Origin: Rhizobium sp. S152
GTDB lineage: Bacteria; Pseudomonadota; Alphaproteobacteria; Rhizobiales; Rhizobiaceae
NCBI RefSeq assembly: GCF_030380735.1
Contig: NZ_JAUDRZ010000002.1
Span: 186,001 to 250,000, forward strand
Length of the DNA stretch: 64,000 bases
Direction: 5' to 3'
Shown piece after piece: positions 17,670 through 26,987 of the stretch (positions are counted from its first letter, which is position 1; every line of letters starts with the position of its first letter). Under the pieces are notes generated by a model. The model was given only the letters and a program-made list of their open reading frames with translations, searched no databases and was not told the DNA's origin. Both the position numbers and the translations under genes were made by a program.

Positions 17670-18506
17670 ATGAGCATCGCCCATCTCCAAGCCGATCACG
17701 TCACCCGCCGCTTCAAGATCGGCAGCGACACGCTGACCGCACTCGACGACGTCAGCGTCGACGTCGCCAAGGGCGAGTTCGTCACCATCGTCGGCGCCAG
17801 CGGGTGCGGAAAATCAACCCTGCTGCGGCTGCTTGCCGGCCTCGATGTGACGACCGCAGGGCGCATCCGCCATGGCGGCAACGAGGTTCACGAGCCGAGC
17901 CTCGACCGCGGAATCGTATTTCAGGAGCCGCGGCTCTTTCCCTGGCTAACGGTTGAGCAGAATGTCGCGCTTGGCCTCCTGAACACCAAGCTTCCAAAGG
18001 TCCGCAAGGCCGAGCTGGTGCACGAGCATCTCGAGCTTGTCGGCCTTGGCGGCTTTGCCACCGTCTATCCGCATCAGCTTTCCGGTGGCATGGCGCAGCG
18101 CGCCGGTATCGCCCGCGGGCTGGTCAACCGTCCGAACGTTCTGCTTCTGGATGAACCTTTCGGTGCGCTCGACGCGATCACCAAGGCTCGGCTGCAGGAC
18201 GAGCTTCAGGAAATCTGGGCCAAGGAAGGCATCACCATGGTGCTCGTCACCCATGATGTCGAGGAGGCCGTCTATCTCGGCGACAGGGTGGTGGTGATGT
18301 CGCCGCGCCCCGGCCGGGTGCGCGAAATCATTCCGGTCGCGATCGATCGGCCCCGCCGGCGCACATCGGCGGCGATTGTCGCGGCGCGCGACGAAGTGCT
18401 CAATAGCCTGCATGCCACCGGCGAAGTCATCACTCCGGCAGCCTCGCGTCCGCTGCGGGCGCCCGAACAGGATCGGCCGCGGCCGGCGATCGCCATTGCA
18501 CGATAA
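17670..18506 (+). CDS. ssuB: Sulfonate/nitrate/taurine-type ABC ATPase (SsuB-like)
   Basis: 278-residue ATPase. Walker A GASGCGKS is near residues 42-49, the Q-loop region VFQEPRLFPWLTVEQNVALG is typical of SsuB/TauB, followed by LSGGMAQRAGIARGLV, Walker B VLLLDEPFGALD and the H-loop VTHDVEEA. The C-terminal region has RPGRVREIIPVAIDRPRRR. I chose the ATG at 17670 (7 bp after the previous stop) rather than an in-frame TTG inside the previous gene. It powers the importer formed with the three genes downstream. Confidence 0.9.
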   Translation: MSIAHLQADHVTRRFKIGSDTLTALDDVSVDVAKGEFVTIVGASGCGKSTLLRLLAGLDVTTAGRIRHGGNEVHEPSLDRGIVFQEPRLFPWLTVEQNVALGLLNTKLPKVRKAELVHEHLELVGLGGFATVYPHQLSGGMAQRAGIARGLVNRPNVLLLDEPFGALDAITKARLQDELQEIWAKEGITMVLVTHDVEEAVYLGDRVVVMSPRPGRVREIIPVAIDRPRRRTSAAIVAARDEVLNSLHATGEVITPAASRPLRAPEQDRPRPAIAIAR

Positions 18507-18524
18507 GCATCAACGGAGACCATC

Positions 18525-19601
18525 ATGAAACGTACGACCTTCACCCGCCTGGCCGCTGGCCTCGCCATTATCCTTGCCGCAACGGCGACGTCCGCGCGGG
18601 CGGAAGATCCGCTCGTCATCCATGTCGGCTATGCCGCGATCGGCGTCGACAACCGGCCCTATGCGGAAGGCACGTCGGCTGCGACCGCGCGCGCCGGCGA
18701 ATTCCTGGAGAAGGAATTTGCCAATGATCCGAGCATCAAGATCGAGTGGACCTTCTTCAAGGGCGCCGGTCCAGCCGTCAACGAGGGCTTCGCCAACGAT
18801 CAGCTCGATTTTGCCTATCAGGGCGACCTGCCGGCGCTGATCGGCCGCGCCACCGGGCTGAAGACCAAGTACCTACTGGCAAGCGGTGCACGCAAGCCGC
18901 TCTATCTCGCCGTCGCCAAGGATTCCGGCATCAAATCGATCGAGGATCTGAAGGGCCGCAAGATTGCCCTGCAGCGCGGCACCAACGGCCACCTGGCGGC
19001 GATTAAGATCCTGGAAGCGCATGGCCTGACCGAACGCGACGTCCAGGTCGTCAATCTCGATAGCGCCGGCACCGTTGCAGCCCTGACCAGCAAGGATATC
19101 GACGCCGCTTTCGGCGACACGCAGCTGATCAATCTCGCCGCCAAGGGTGCCGCAGATGTCATCTATACGACCAAGGGCGATGACCCGCGCTTCGGCCGCA
19201 ACGCTGGCATCATCGGCCGCGAGGCCTTCATTGATGCCCATCCCGAAATTACCCAGCGCGTCGTCGACGCTTTCGTCAAGGCCGCAAAGTGGTCGTCCGA
19301 CGAGCCGAACCGCGCGGCGCTGTTCGAGCTCTGGCACAAGTCAGGCACCGCAATCCCTATCCTCGAAGAATATTTCAAGGGCGACACGCTGGCCTACCGC
19401 AATTCGCCGCTGATCGATGATCTCCTGGTATCGCAGTACTCGGAGCAGGCGGCCAAGAGTAAGGAATTCGGGCTGATCCGTCGTGAGGTCGATCTCAAGG
19501 GCTGGTTCGAACCGAAGTATCTCGACAACGCGATCGAGCGTCTCGGCTTCAAGAACTTCTGGCAGGCCTATGGCGCCGACGGCAAGCCTGTCGCGTCCTG
19601 A
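18525..19601 (+). CDS. ssuA: Aliphatic sulfonate-type ABC substrate-binding protein (SsuA-like)
   Basis: 358 residues. Residues 1-26 form a signal peptide ending TSARA. The mature protein has the NMT1/SsuA fold: FFKGAGPAVNEGFANDQLDF (the GPxxNEAF-like ligand loop) near residue 80, YLLASGARKPLYLAVAKDSG, KGRKIALQRGTNGHLAAIKIL and GTVAALTSKDIDAAFGD. CGGAGA precedes the ATG. It lies 18 bp after the ATPase and before two permease genes. A sulfonate or related sulfur compound is the likely ligand given the neighbouring monooxygenase. Confidence 0.88.
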   Translation: MKRTTFTRLAAGLAIILAATATSARAEDPLVIHVGYAAIGVDNRPYAEGTSAATARAGEFLEKEFANDPSIKIEWTFFKGAGPAVNEGFANDQLDFAYQGDLPALIGRATGLKTKYLLASGARKPLYLAVAKDSGIKSIEDLKGRKIALQRGTNGHLAAIKILEAHGLTERDVQVVNLDSAGTVAALTSKDIDAAFGDTQLINLAAKGAADVIYTTKGDDPRFGRNAGIIGREAFIDAHPEITQRVVDAFVKAAKWSSDEPNRAALFELWHKSGTAIPILEEYFKGDTLAYRNSPLIDDLLVSQYSEQAAKSKEFGLIRREVDLKGWFEPKYLDNAIERLGFKNFWQAYGADGKPVAS

Positions 19602-19624
19602 TCTTACAGACTGAAAGACCCGGC

Positions 19625-20449
19625 ATGGCAATCGATGTGGAGTTTGAAGGGGACGTGCGGCGGCGCAAATGGTCGCAGCATGCCGCTGTTCGCTGGATCA
19701 TCAGGGGAGAGGCATTTCTTTTCCCGCTTGGTCTGATCGCCCTTTGGTGGATCGCATCGGCGCGTGGCTGGTTGCCGGAACAAATCCTTCCGGCACCCGC
19801 CTATGTCGTCGAGACCGGGCGCGACATGATCTCGACCGGCGAGTTGTTCTACCATGCCGGCGTCAGCCTGCGCCGCGTCGTCTTCGGCTTCGGGATCGGC
19901 GCCTCTCTTGGCATGGTGCTGGGAATTGCCATGGGTCTGTCCCGGCGCTTTGAAGACTATGTCAGACCGATCTTCCTCGCCTTTGCGCAGATCCCGACGC
20001 TCGGCTGGATTCCGCTTCTGATGCTGCTCGTCGGTATCGAGGAAACGCTCAAAATCATCATCATCGCCAAGGGCGCTCTGGTGCCGGTAACCCTGAACAC
20101 CTTCTCCGGCATTCGCAGCGTTCCGGCCAAATATCTTGAGGTCGGGCGGGCGTTGCGCTTCAGCCGCCGGCAGACGTTGCGGCTGATCATCCTCCCAAGC
20201 GCCGTGCCGTCGATCTTCACCGGTATTCGCTACGGTCTGACCCATGCCTGGACGTCGCTCGTCGGCGTCGAGCTGCTGGCGTCGTCGGAAGGTCTTGGAT
20301 ACCTGCTGGTATGGGGCCGCCAGATGTTCTGGCTCGATACCGTTATCATCGCCATGCTCGTCATCGGCATCATTGGCTTTGCCATGGATCGCGGACTGGA
20401 AGCGTCCGAGGTGCTGATCCGGCGCTGGAAGCGACAGGCTGAGGACTGA
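19625..20449 (+). CDS. Sulfonate-type ABC permease (SsuC-like), first of two
   Basis: 274-residue BPD_transp_1 permease with about six membrane segments. It has the N-terminal LFPLGLIALWWIASARGWLP, LPAPAYVVETGRDMI, GFGIGASLGMVLGIAMGLSR, and the EAA loop YLEVGRALRFSRRQTLRLIIL near residue 160-185. It is followed after 3 bp by a second, different permease gene. Most Ssu systems use one permease as a homodimer, so two genes imply a heterodimer or two alternative assemblies. Confidence 0.88.
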   Translation: MAIDVEFEGDVRRRKWSQHAAVRWIIRGEAFLFPLGLIALWWIASARGWLPEQILPAPAYVVETGRDMISTGELFYHAGVSLRRVVFGFGIGASLGMVLGIAMGLSRRFEDYVRPIFLAFAQIPTLGWIPLLMLLVGIEETLKIIIIAKGALVPVTLNTFSGIRSVPAKYLEVGRALRFSRRQTLRLIILPSAVPSIFTGIRYGLTHAWTSLVGVELLASSEGLGYLLVWGRQMFWLDTVIIAMLVIGIIGFAMDRGLEASEVLIRRWKRQAED

Positions 20450-20452
20450 GAG

Positions 20453-21217
20453 ATGGAAGAGACATCAAACTTCGTCCGCATCCGCCGGGGATTGACGCTG
20501 CCGCTTCTGCTGCTTCTGACATGGGAAGCCTCCAGCCGCTTCGGCTTGGTCGATATCCGTTTCCTGCCGCCGATCGAGGACGTCATCGTTACCGCGAGGC
20601 AGGAAATTATCGACAACGGCTTGGTGGGCCAGCTTGGCTCGAGCCTGCTACGCAACATAGCAGGCTTCCTGATCGGTGCTATGCTCGGCATCAGCTTCGG
20701 TACGCTGCTAGCTGTCGTCGACATAGCCGATCGGCTGCTCATGCCGACCTTCAACGGCATCAAGCAGATCTCGCTGCTTGCCTGGATCCCTCTGATTTCC
20801 GTCTGGTTCGGCTTCGGCGAGCAGGCGAAAATCGTCTTCGTGGCGCTCGCGGCCTTCATTCCGATTGCGCTGAACACGCATGACGGCATCAAGGATGCGC
20901 CGCGCGAACTGGTCGAAGTAGGCCATGCGCTGCGTTTCAATTCCTGGCAGCGCATCAGTCGGATCTACCTGCCGGTCGCCTTGCCGTCGATCGCGACGGG
21001 TATCCATCTCGGCCTGATCTATTCCTGGCTCGCGACCGTTGGGGCGGAATATTTCCTTGCCGTCGGCCCCGGCATAGGCGGTCTCGTCATCGCCGGCCGA
21101 GAACGCTTCGACATGGCCCTTGTCATGGTCGGCGTGATCATCCTCGGCATTGTCGGCTTTGTGTTCAACCGGCTGGCGGGGGCTCTCGAGCAGCGCTTGT
21201 TGCGATGGCGGGAGTGA
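20453..21217 (+). CDS. ssuC: Sulfonate-type ABC permease (SsuC-like), second of two
   Basis: 254-residue permease. Landmarks are WEASSRFGLVDIRFLPPIED, GFLIGAMLGISFGTLLAVVD and the EAA loop LVEVGHALRFNSWQRISRIY near residue 155-175. It shares its fold with the preceding permease but not close sequence identity, so it looks like an old paralogue rather than a fresh duplication. It ends the operon; 690 bp with two decayed regulator genes follow. Confidence 0.88.
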   Translation: MEETSNFVRIRRGLTLPLLLLLTWEASSRFGLVDIRFLPPIEDVIVTARQEIIDNGLVGQLGSSLLRNIAGFLIGAMLGISFGTLLAVVDIADRLLMPTFNGIKQISLLAWIPLISVWFGFGEQAKIVFVALAAFIPIALNTHDGIKDAPRELVEVGHALRFNSWQRISRIYLPVALPSIATGIHLGLIYSWLATVGAEYFLAVGPGIGGLVIAGRERFDMALVMVGVIILGIVGFVFNRLAGALEQRLLRWRE

Positions 21218-21234
21218 TGGACAACTTCGGTTGC

Positions 21235-21541
21235 GCTCCATCGATCAGACCTCCAACTATCTCAAAATCCGAGAAGTGAATGACTGCATGCAAGAGGACG
21301 CTCGACTTCCGCTTGAGGATATTGGCGAGAGTGTAGGTCTTGCAAAAAAACCATGTCGGCGGCGTGTCGTGAACCTGGAGCACAGCGGCGTTACAAGCGA
21401 CGTGTCGCGCTTCTCGATGCCCAAAGGGTGAACGTTGCTGTCACTGTCTTCGTCGCGATCCAGGCAGGCGAATATTGCGCAGAATGTATCTGCAGTGTTC
21501 TCAGCCGAGTGCTTGAAGTACACGACCCGCTTGCCACCTGA
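21235..21541 (+). pseudogene. Frameshifted Lrp/AsnC-family regulator
   Basis: One frame gives the DNA-binding part (MQEDARLPLEDIGESVGLAK, then RRVVNLEHSGVTSD) up to about 21395, which matches the Lrp/AsnC pattern LxxDARLxLxxIxxxVGLSxxxxxRRVxxLExxGVI. The protein then continues in a different frame (VALLDAQRVNVAVTVFVAIQ, AGEYCAE), which is the start of the Lrp ligand-binding domain. So at least one frameshift lies near 21395-21410, and the C-terminal half is missing after about 21541. It lies within the 690-bp gap between the sulfonate permease and soxB. Confidence 0.6.
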
Positions 21542-21678
21542 GTACTGCTAATCACCTGGAGCCAAAGTAAAAGGCCAAATGCATTCGATAGATCGACGGC
21601 GTTAGAATCTGTTCTTTTTAACGAGGTGTGCGAGAGCGGCTTGATTGGTCTTTTTGACGTCGTGCGCGGCGGAATACG

Positions 21679-21858
21679 GTTGGATTTCAGCAGTTTCAGT
21701 GCGTGATCATTGCTCGCTATGGCATAGATCCGATCGTGAAAGTCGTGGTTCAGTTTGAGCGCCTCGACGTAATCGCCTTCCGCTATCTTCTGACAACGTT
21801 CTTTCTCCAGCATCCCAGGCCCATTCATGCACTGATACGTCTCTTTTATGCAAGCCAT
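21679..21858 (-). pseudogene. Fragment of a GntR-family (FCD domain) regulator
   Basis: The minus strand encodes ERCQKIAEGDYVEALKLNHD and FHDRIYAIASNDHALKLL, which fits the middle of an FCD ligand-binding domain of GntR-family regulators (GDYxEAxxLNxxFHxxIY). Neither the winged-helix N-terminus nor the end of the FCD domain is present, and the frame runs into unrelated sequence below 21679. It is probably the remains of a regulator that once stood next to the sox operon or sulfonate operon. Confidence 0.5.
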
Positions 21859-21907
21859 ACGGCTCCGAGAACGATTAGATCGTTTTTAAATCATCGAGGC
21901 TCTGCTG

Positions 21908-23158
21908 ATGCGCTATTCCGCTTTTTCGCTCTTACTTAATGGTCTCAAGGGCAACAAGACCTGGAAACCGGCCTGGCGCGACCCACAGCCAAAGCACCAT
22001 TATGACGTGATCATTCTTGGCGGCGGTGGCCACGGTCTGGCGACTGCCTATTACCTTTCAAAGCACTACGGCATCACCAATGTCGCTGTGCTGGAGAAGA
22101 GCTACATCGGATCGGGCAATGTCGGCCGCAACACGACGATCATCCGTTCCAACTATCTGCTGGAGGGCAATAATCCCTTCTACGAATTGTCGATGAAGCT
22201 CTGGGAGGGGTTGGAGCAGGACTTCAACTTCAACGCCATGGTCTCGCAGCGCGGGGTGCTCAACCTCTTTCATTCGGATGCCCAGCGCGACGCCTACACG
22301 CGGCGTGGCAATGCCATGCGCCTGCACGGCGTCGATGCCGAACTTTTGGATCGCGCGTCGGTGAAGACCATGCTGCCCTTCCTCGATTTCGACAATGCCC
22401 GTTTCCCGATTCAGGGCGGCCTCATTCAGCGGCGCGGCGGCACGGTGCGCCATGACGGCGTTGCTTGGGGCTATGCTCGTGGTGCCGACAGCCACGGCGT
22501 CGACATTATCCAGAATTGCGAAGTCACCGGAATCCGACGCGAGGCCGGAGAGGTCGTCGGCGTGGAAACAACGAGAGGCTTTATCGGCTGCGGCAAGCTT
22601 GCTTTGGCGGCCGCCGGAAATTCCTCCCGAGTGGTGGAAATGGCGGGCATTCGGTTGCCGATCGAAAGCCATGTCCTTCAGGCCTTCGTCTCGGAAGGTC
22701 TGAAACCCTTTATCGACAATGTCGTCACTTTCGGTGCGGGCCATTTCTATGTCTCCCAGTCCGACAAGGGTGGCCTCGTGTTCGGCGGCGATCTCGACGG
22801 CTACAATTCCTATGCGCAACGCGGCAACATGGCGACGGTCGAACATGTTGCCGAAGCAGGCAAGGCGATGATCCCGGCGCTTTCGCGCCTGCGCGTCCTG
22901 CGCTCATGGGGCGGTATCATGGACATGTCCATGGACGGCAGCCCGATCATCGACAGGACGCCGATCGACAATCTCTACCTCAATGCCGGCTGGTGCTATG
23001 GCGGTTTCAAGGCAACACCCGCCTCCGGACTCTGTTTCGCCCATCTTCTGGCGCGTGGAGAGCCACATCCGACCACTCGCCAGATGCGGCTCGACCGCTT
23101 CGAGCGTGGCTATCTGATCGACGAAAAGGGCCAGGGCGCCCAACCCAACCTGCACTGA
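21908..23158 (+). CDS. soxB: Sarcosine oxidase, beta subunit
   Basis: 416-residue flavoprotein subunit of heterotetrameric sarcosine oxidase, which demethylates sarcosine to glycine and passes the C1 unit to tetrahydrofolate. The FAD-binding motif VIILGGGGHGLATAYYL is at residues 34-50. The segment GGTVRHDGVAWGYARGA holds His182, in the position of the histidine that links FMN covalently in characterised SoxB proteins. The C-terminal SWGGIMDMSMDGSPIID and NAGWCYGGFKATP are typical. GAGG precedes the ATG by about 10 bp. soxD, soxA and soxG follow, so the complex is complete. Confidence 0.95.
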   Translation: MRYSAFSLLLNGLKGNKTWKPAWRDPQPKHHYDVIILGGGGHGLATAYYLSKHYGITNVAVLEKSYIGSGNVGRNTTIIRSNYLLEGNNPFYELSMKLWEGLEQDFNFNAMVSQRGVLNLFHSDAQRDAYTRRGNAMRLHGVDAELLDRASVKTMLPFLDFDNARFPIQGGLIQRRGGTVRHDGVAWGYARGADSHGVDIIQNCEVTGIRREAGEVVGVETTRGFIGCGKLALAAAGNSSRVVEMAGIRLPIESHVLQAFVSEGLKPFIDNVVTFGAGHFYVSQSDKGGLVFGGDLDGYNSYAQRGNMATVEHVAEAGKAMIPALSRLRVLRSWGGIMDMSMDGSPIIDRTPIDNLYLNAGWCYGGFKATPASGLCFAHLLARGEPHPTTRQMRLDRFERGYLIDEKGQGAQPNLH

Positions 23159-23182
23159 TGCGTCGAAGCTAAGGATATAGAC

Positions 23183-23455
23183 ATGGCGAGCCTCGTCACC
23201 TGCCCGCATTGCGGCGCCAGACCCAAGGAAGAATTCACCGTCAAGGGTGCGGCACTCACCCGCCCGGCACCAGACGCAGCCCAGGATACATGGTTCGACT
23301 ATGTCTACCTGCGCGACAATCCGCGCGGGCGTTATGACGAATACTGGCACCACACATCCGGCTGCCGCCGCTGGCTGGTCATCACCCGCGATACCGCAAC
23401 CCATGAAATCTATGAGAGCCGCGACGCTGCAGACCGTCGAGAGGTGAGCGCATGA
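23183..23455 (+). CDS. soxD: Sarcosine oxidase, delta subunit
   Basis: 90-residue zinc-binding subunit of heterotetrameric sarcosine oxidase. The likely zinc ligands are visible: Cys7 and Cys10 in TCPHCGARPKEEF and a histidine plus Cys61 in EYWHHTSGCRRW. The gene lies 24 bp after soxB and its stop overlaps the start of soxA as ATGA. Length and layout are normal for the family. Confidence 0.95.
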   Translation: MASLVTCPHCGARPKEEFTVKGAALTRPAPDAAQDTWFDYVYLRDNPRGRYDEYWHHTSGCRRWLVITRDTATHEIYESRDAADRREVSA

Positions 23456-26418
23456 CCCCCTATCGACTTTCCACTGGCGGCCTTATCGACCGCGCAAGGC
23501 CCGTCTCTTTTTCCTTCGACAAGCGACGGATGGTCGGCTTCCAGGGCGACAGCCTGGCATCGGCTCTGCTGGCCAACGGCCAGTTGCTTGTCGGCCGCAG
23601 TTTCAAATACCACCGTCCGCGAGGCCTGTTGACGGCAGGTTCTGCGGAGCCCAATGCGCTGATGACGATCGGTCAGGGTGGACGTACCGAGCCCAATACC
23701 CGCGCCACCATGCAGGAACTCTATCAGGGTCTGGAAGCCCGAAGCCAGAACCGCTGGCCTTCGCTCGATTACGACATCGGTGCGATGAACAGCCTTCTGT
23801 CGCCGTTTCTCAGTGCCGGCTTCTACTACAAGACCTTCATGTGGCCGGCCGGCCTATGGGAAAAGCTCTATGAACCCTTCATCCGCCGCGCCGCAGGCCT
23901 TGGACGCGCGACATACGAAGCAGATCCAGACACCTATGAAAAGCAATGGTCCCATTGCGACCTTCTGATTATCGGCGGTGGCGCAACTGGCCTTGCGGCG
24001 GCCCTTGCAGCCGGCCGCAGCGGTGCAAGGGTCATCATTGCCGACGAGGGCTCGCGGCTGGGTGGTGGCCTCCTTTCTGAGACCGCAACCATCGACGGCA
24101 AGACCGGCCCGGCACTCGTGACCGACATGCTTGCCGAACTTGCATTACTCTCGAATGTCATCGTTTTGCCGCGCACCACTGTCTTCGGCTGGTATGACGG
24201 CAATGTCTTCGGCGCGGTGGAACGGGTCCAGAAGCATGTGGCCGTGCCCGCGGCTCACCTGCCGGTCGAACGGCTCTGGCGCATTGTTGCGACCGAGACC
24301 CTGCTTGCAACTGGTACCGAGGAGCGGCCACTGGTCTTCGGCGGCAACGACATCCCGGGCGTGATGATGGCCGGCGCCATGCGCAGCTATCTCAACCGCT
24401 ACGCGATCGCTCCCGGCCGCAACGTGGCGATCTTCACAACCAATGACAGCGGTTACGCGCTGGCGCAGGATCTCGAGGCAGCGGCAATCCTGCCCGTCGC
24501 CATCATCGACAGCCGGACCGGACAGGTGCCGGCCTCCTATCGCGGCAAGGCACGTGTCATCACCGGCGGCATGGTCAGCGACGCTTCAGGCGGCAAGGCA
24601 TTGTCCTCCATCACCGTACGCCACGGCAATGGAAGCGAGAGGCTTGCGGTCGATGCGATGGCCATGTCGGGCGGCTTCAATCCGATCATCCACCTTGCCT
24701 GCCATCGTGGCGGCAAGCCGCAATGGTCGGATGAGCATGCGGCTTTCATGGCCCCGGCCGATCTCGCCGGGCTTGCTCTCGCCGGCGCCTGTGATGGTAT
24801 AGACGGCATAGCCGCCTGCCTTGAGCATGGTGCGAAAAAGGCGGTGGAGCTTGTCGCAAGACACGGTTTCCAACCGGTAGAACACCACTTCGGTGACGTG
24901 TCGGGCGAAATCCCCGCAGGTCTCGCAAGGCCGCTCTGGACCATTCCGGGCATCACCGGCAAGGCCTTCGTCGATTATCAGAACGACGTCCATCGCAAGG
25001 ATCTCGGCCTTGCCGTGCGGGAAGGCTATGGCCATGTGGAACTTGCCAAACGCTATACCACCAGCGGCATGGCGACCGATCAGGGCAAGCTTTCCAATGT
25101 CAACGCGATCGCACTGCTGGCGGAAGCGCGAGGCATCTCGCCGGCTGAGGTCGGCACGACCACCTTCCGGCCTTTCTACGCACCGGTCTCCTTCGGTGCC
25201 CTGACCGGCGGTTCCGATGGAAAGCATTTCCAGCCGGTCCGTAAATCGCCGTTGCATGACTGGGCGAAGAATAACGGCGCCGTCTTTGTCGAGACAGGCC
25301 TTTGGTACCGTTCCTCATGGTTCCCGCGTGCCGGAGAAACAGGCTGGCGCGAAAGTGTCGACCGCGAGGTGAAGAATGTCCGTATCAATGCCGGGCTCTG
25401 CGACGTTTCCATGCTGGGAAAGATCGAGATCACCGGCGCGGATGCCGGCGAATTCCTCAACAGGATCTACTCCAACGCCTTCCTGAAACTCCCCGTCGGC
25501 AAGGCCCGCTATGGACTGATGCTGCGCGAGGACGGGATGATCTACGACGACGGCACGACGAGCCGCCTCGAGGAGACCCGCTATTTCATGACGACGACGA
25601 CGGCCTATGCAGCTGGCGTTATGAACCATCTGGAATTCTGCGCCCAGGCGCTGTGGCCGGATCTTGATGTGCGTCTTGCCTCGGTGACCGACCAATGGGC
25701 GCAGATGGCGATCGCCGGCCCGAAATCTCGCCGTATTCTTGAGGCGATCGTCGACGCTGACATTTCCAACGAGGCATTCCCCTTCCTTGCCGCATCCGAG
25801 GTCTCCCTCTTCGGCGGCAAGCTCCATGGCCGTCTGTTCCGCATCTCGTTTTCGGGTGAACTGGCCTACGAACTTGCTGTTCCCGCAGGCTATGGCGAAA
25901 GCGTCGCCGACGCGATCATGGACGTCGGACGGGAACACGGGATCCAGCCATATGGCGTCGAGGCGCTTTCCGTCCTGCGCATCGAGAAGGGCCATGTCAC
26001 CCATAACGAGATCAACGGCACCGTTGTGCCTTCCGATCTCGGCTTCGGTAAGATGGTCTCGACCACGAAACCCGATTTCATCGGCAGAAGAATGCTGGAT
26101 CGTGAAGGCCTGAAAGACCCGGACCGTCACCAATTGGTCGGCGTCATGCCCCTCGATCCAGCGGTCGGGTTCCGCAGTGGCTCGCATATTCTCGCCAGGG
26201 ACGCCGAGGCAAGGCTGGAAAACGATCAGGGTTATGTCTCGTCCAGCTGCTACTCGCCGCATCTCGGCCACGCGATCGGGCTCGCGCTCGTGCGCCGTGG
26301 TGCCTCAAGGCACGGCGAAGAGGTGCAGATATGGAACGGCCTACGCGGCGAATTCACCGCCGGCAAGCTGTGTAATCCGTGCTTCTACGATCCCGACAAC
26401 ACCAAACTGCATCTCTGA
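23452..26418 (+). CDS. soxA: Sarcosine oxidase, alpha subunit
   Basis: 988 residues, the normal size for SoxA. Residues about 15-100 form a 2Fe-2S-ferredoxin-like N-terminal fold without cluster cysteines (GDSLASALLANGQLLVGRSF, YHRPRGLL), followed by a NAD-binding Rossmann domain (CDLLIIGGGATGLAAALAAG near 168-188), and a C-terminal GcvT-like tetrahydrofolate-binding domain (from about residue 600: VSMLGKIEITGADAGEFLNR, GVEALSVLRIEKGHV). NAD+ and folate binding match the known roles of this subunit. It begins inside the soxD stop codon and is followed by soxG after 15 bp. Confidence 0.95.
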   Translation: MTPYRLSTGGLIDRARPVSFSFDKRRMVGFQGDSLASALLANGQLLVGRSFKYHRPRGLLTAGSAEPNALMTIGQGGRTEPNTRATMQELYQGLEARSQNRWPSLDYDIGAMNSLLSPFLSAGFYYKTFMWPAGLWEKLYEPFIRRAAGLGRATYEADPDTYEKQWSHCDLLIIGGGATGLAAALAAGRSGARVIIADEGSRLGGGLLSETATIDGKTGPALVTDMLAELALLSNVIVLPRTTVFGWYDGNVFGAVERVQKHVAVPAAHLPVERLWRIVATETLLATGTEERPLVFGGNDIPGVMMAGAMRSYLNRYAIAPGRNVAIFTTNDSGYALAQDLEAAAILPVAIIDSRTGQVPASYRGKARVITGGMVSDASGGKALSSITVRHGNGSERLAVDAMAMSGGFNPIIHLACHRGGKPQWSDEHAAFMAPADLAGLALAGACDGIDGIAACLEHGAKKAVELVARHGFQPVEHHFGDVSGEIPAGLARPLWTIPGITGKAFVDYQNDVHRKDLGLAVREGYGHVELAKRYTTSGMATDQGKLSNVNAIALLAEARGISPAEVGTTTFRPFYAPVSFGALTGGSDGKHFQPVRKSPLHDWAKNNGAVFVETGLWYRSSWFPRAGETGWRESVDREVKNVRINAGLCDVSMLGKIEITGADAGEFLNRIYSNAFLKLPVGKARYGLMLREDGMIYDDGTTSRLEETRYFMTTTTAYAAGVMNHLEFCAQALWPDLDVRLASVTDQWAQMAIAGPKSRRILEAIVDADISNEAFPFLAASEVSLFGGKLHGRLFRISFSGELAYELAVPAGYGESVADAIMDVGREHGIQPYGVEALSVLRIEKGHVTHNEINGTVVPSDLGFGKMVSTTKPDFIGRRMLDREGLKDPDRHQLVGVMPLDPAVGFRSGSHILARDAEARLENDQGYVSSSCYSPHLGHAIGLALVRRGASRHGEEVQIWNGLRGEFTAGKLCNPCFYDPDNTKLHL

Positions 26419-26433
26419 GACAAGGAAATTCAC

Positions 26434-26964
26434 ATGACTGAATTTCGTATAGTCGCCCGCGCCGCATTGGCTGGGCGTCCGGCCATCGTACGCACTGGCG
26501 TCCGTATTGAGGCCCTCCCGGATAGTACAATCTTGCAGATCATGTCGCGCGTTTCAGCAGATGAGCCGAGCGAGATATATGCCGATGCCTCGGCTGCGGG
26601 GCTCTCGCTGAGGCCTATCGCGCCGGGTCAATGGCTCGCGGTCAAGGATGCCGTTTTGCAGAAGGATCAGATCAGCGCATTTGCCGATATCCTTAAACCA
26701 CGAGCCGATGTGGTCGATCAAAGCCATGGCAGGGTCAGAATACTTGTCTGCGGCCCAATGGTCACACGAGTTTTAGCCAAAGGGACTGCTGTCGATTTGT
26801 CGCTATCGCAGTTCCCGGTAGCCCATGCTCTGCAAACACTGTTTGGCCATATCGGTGTTCACGTAACGCGTACAAGCCAAGATGATTTTGAGCTGATTGT
26901 TTTGCGCGGCTTCGCCGAGAGCCTTTGGGATGAGCTTGCCCGGATGAGCCTGGAATTCAGTTGA
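26434..26964 (+). CDS. soxG: Sarcosine oxidase, gamma subunit
   Basis: 176-residue subunit with the SoxG pattern: [12 protein letters not shown] near residue 58, an aspartate- and serine-rich middle, [13 protein letters not shown] near 120 and [14 protein letters not shown] at the end. Sequence conservation in this subunit is low, so the call relies partly on its place after soxA. Base composition drops here compared with soxBDA, and stays lower through folD and the regulator, which may mark a join between two sources of DNA. Confidence 0.88.
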   Translation: MTEFRIVARAALAGRPAIVRTGVRIEALPDSTILQIMSRVSADEPSEIYADASAAGLSLRPIAPGQWLAVKDAVLQKDQISAFADILKPRADVVDQSHGRVRILVCGPMVTRVLAKGTAVDLSLSQFPVAHALQTLFGHIGVHVTRTSQDDFELIVLRGFAESLWDELARMSLEFS

Positions 26965-26987
26965 TTCACCTAAACAGGACCTTGAGC

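Noticed and set aside
26961..26987. TTG start for folD overlapping the soxG stop
   Set aside because: The ATG at 26988 matches the usual FolD N-terminus.
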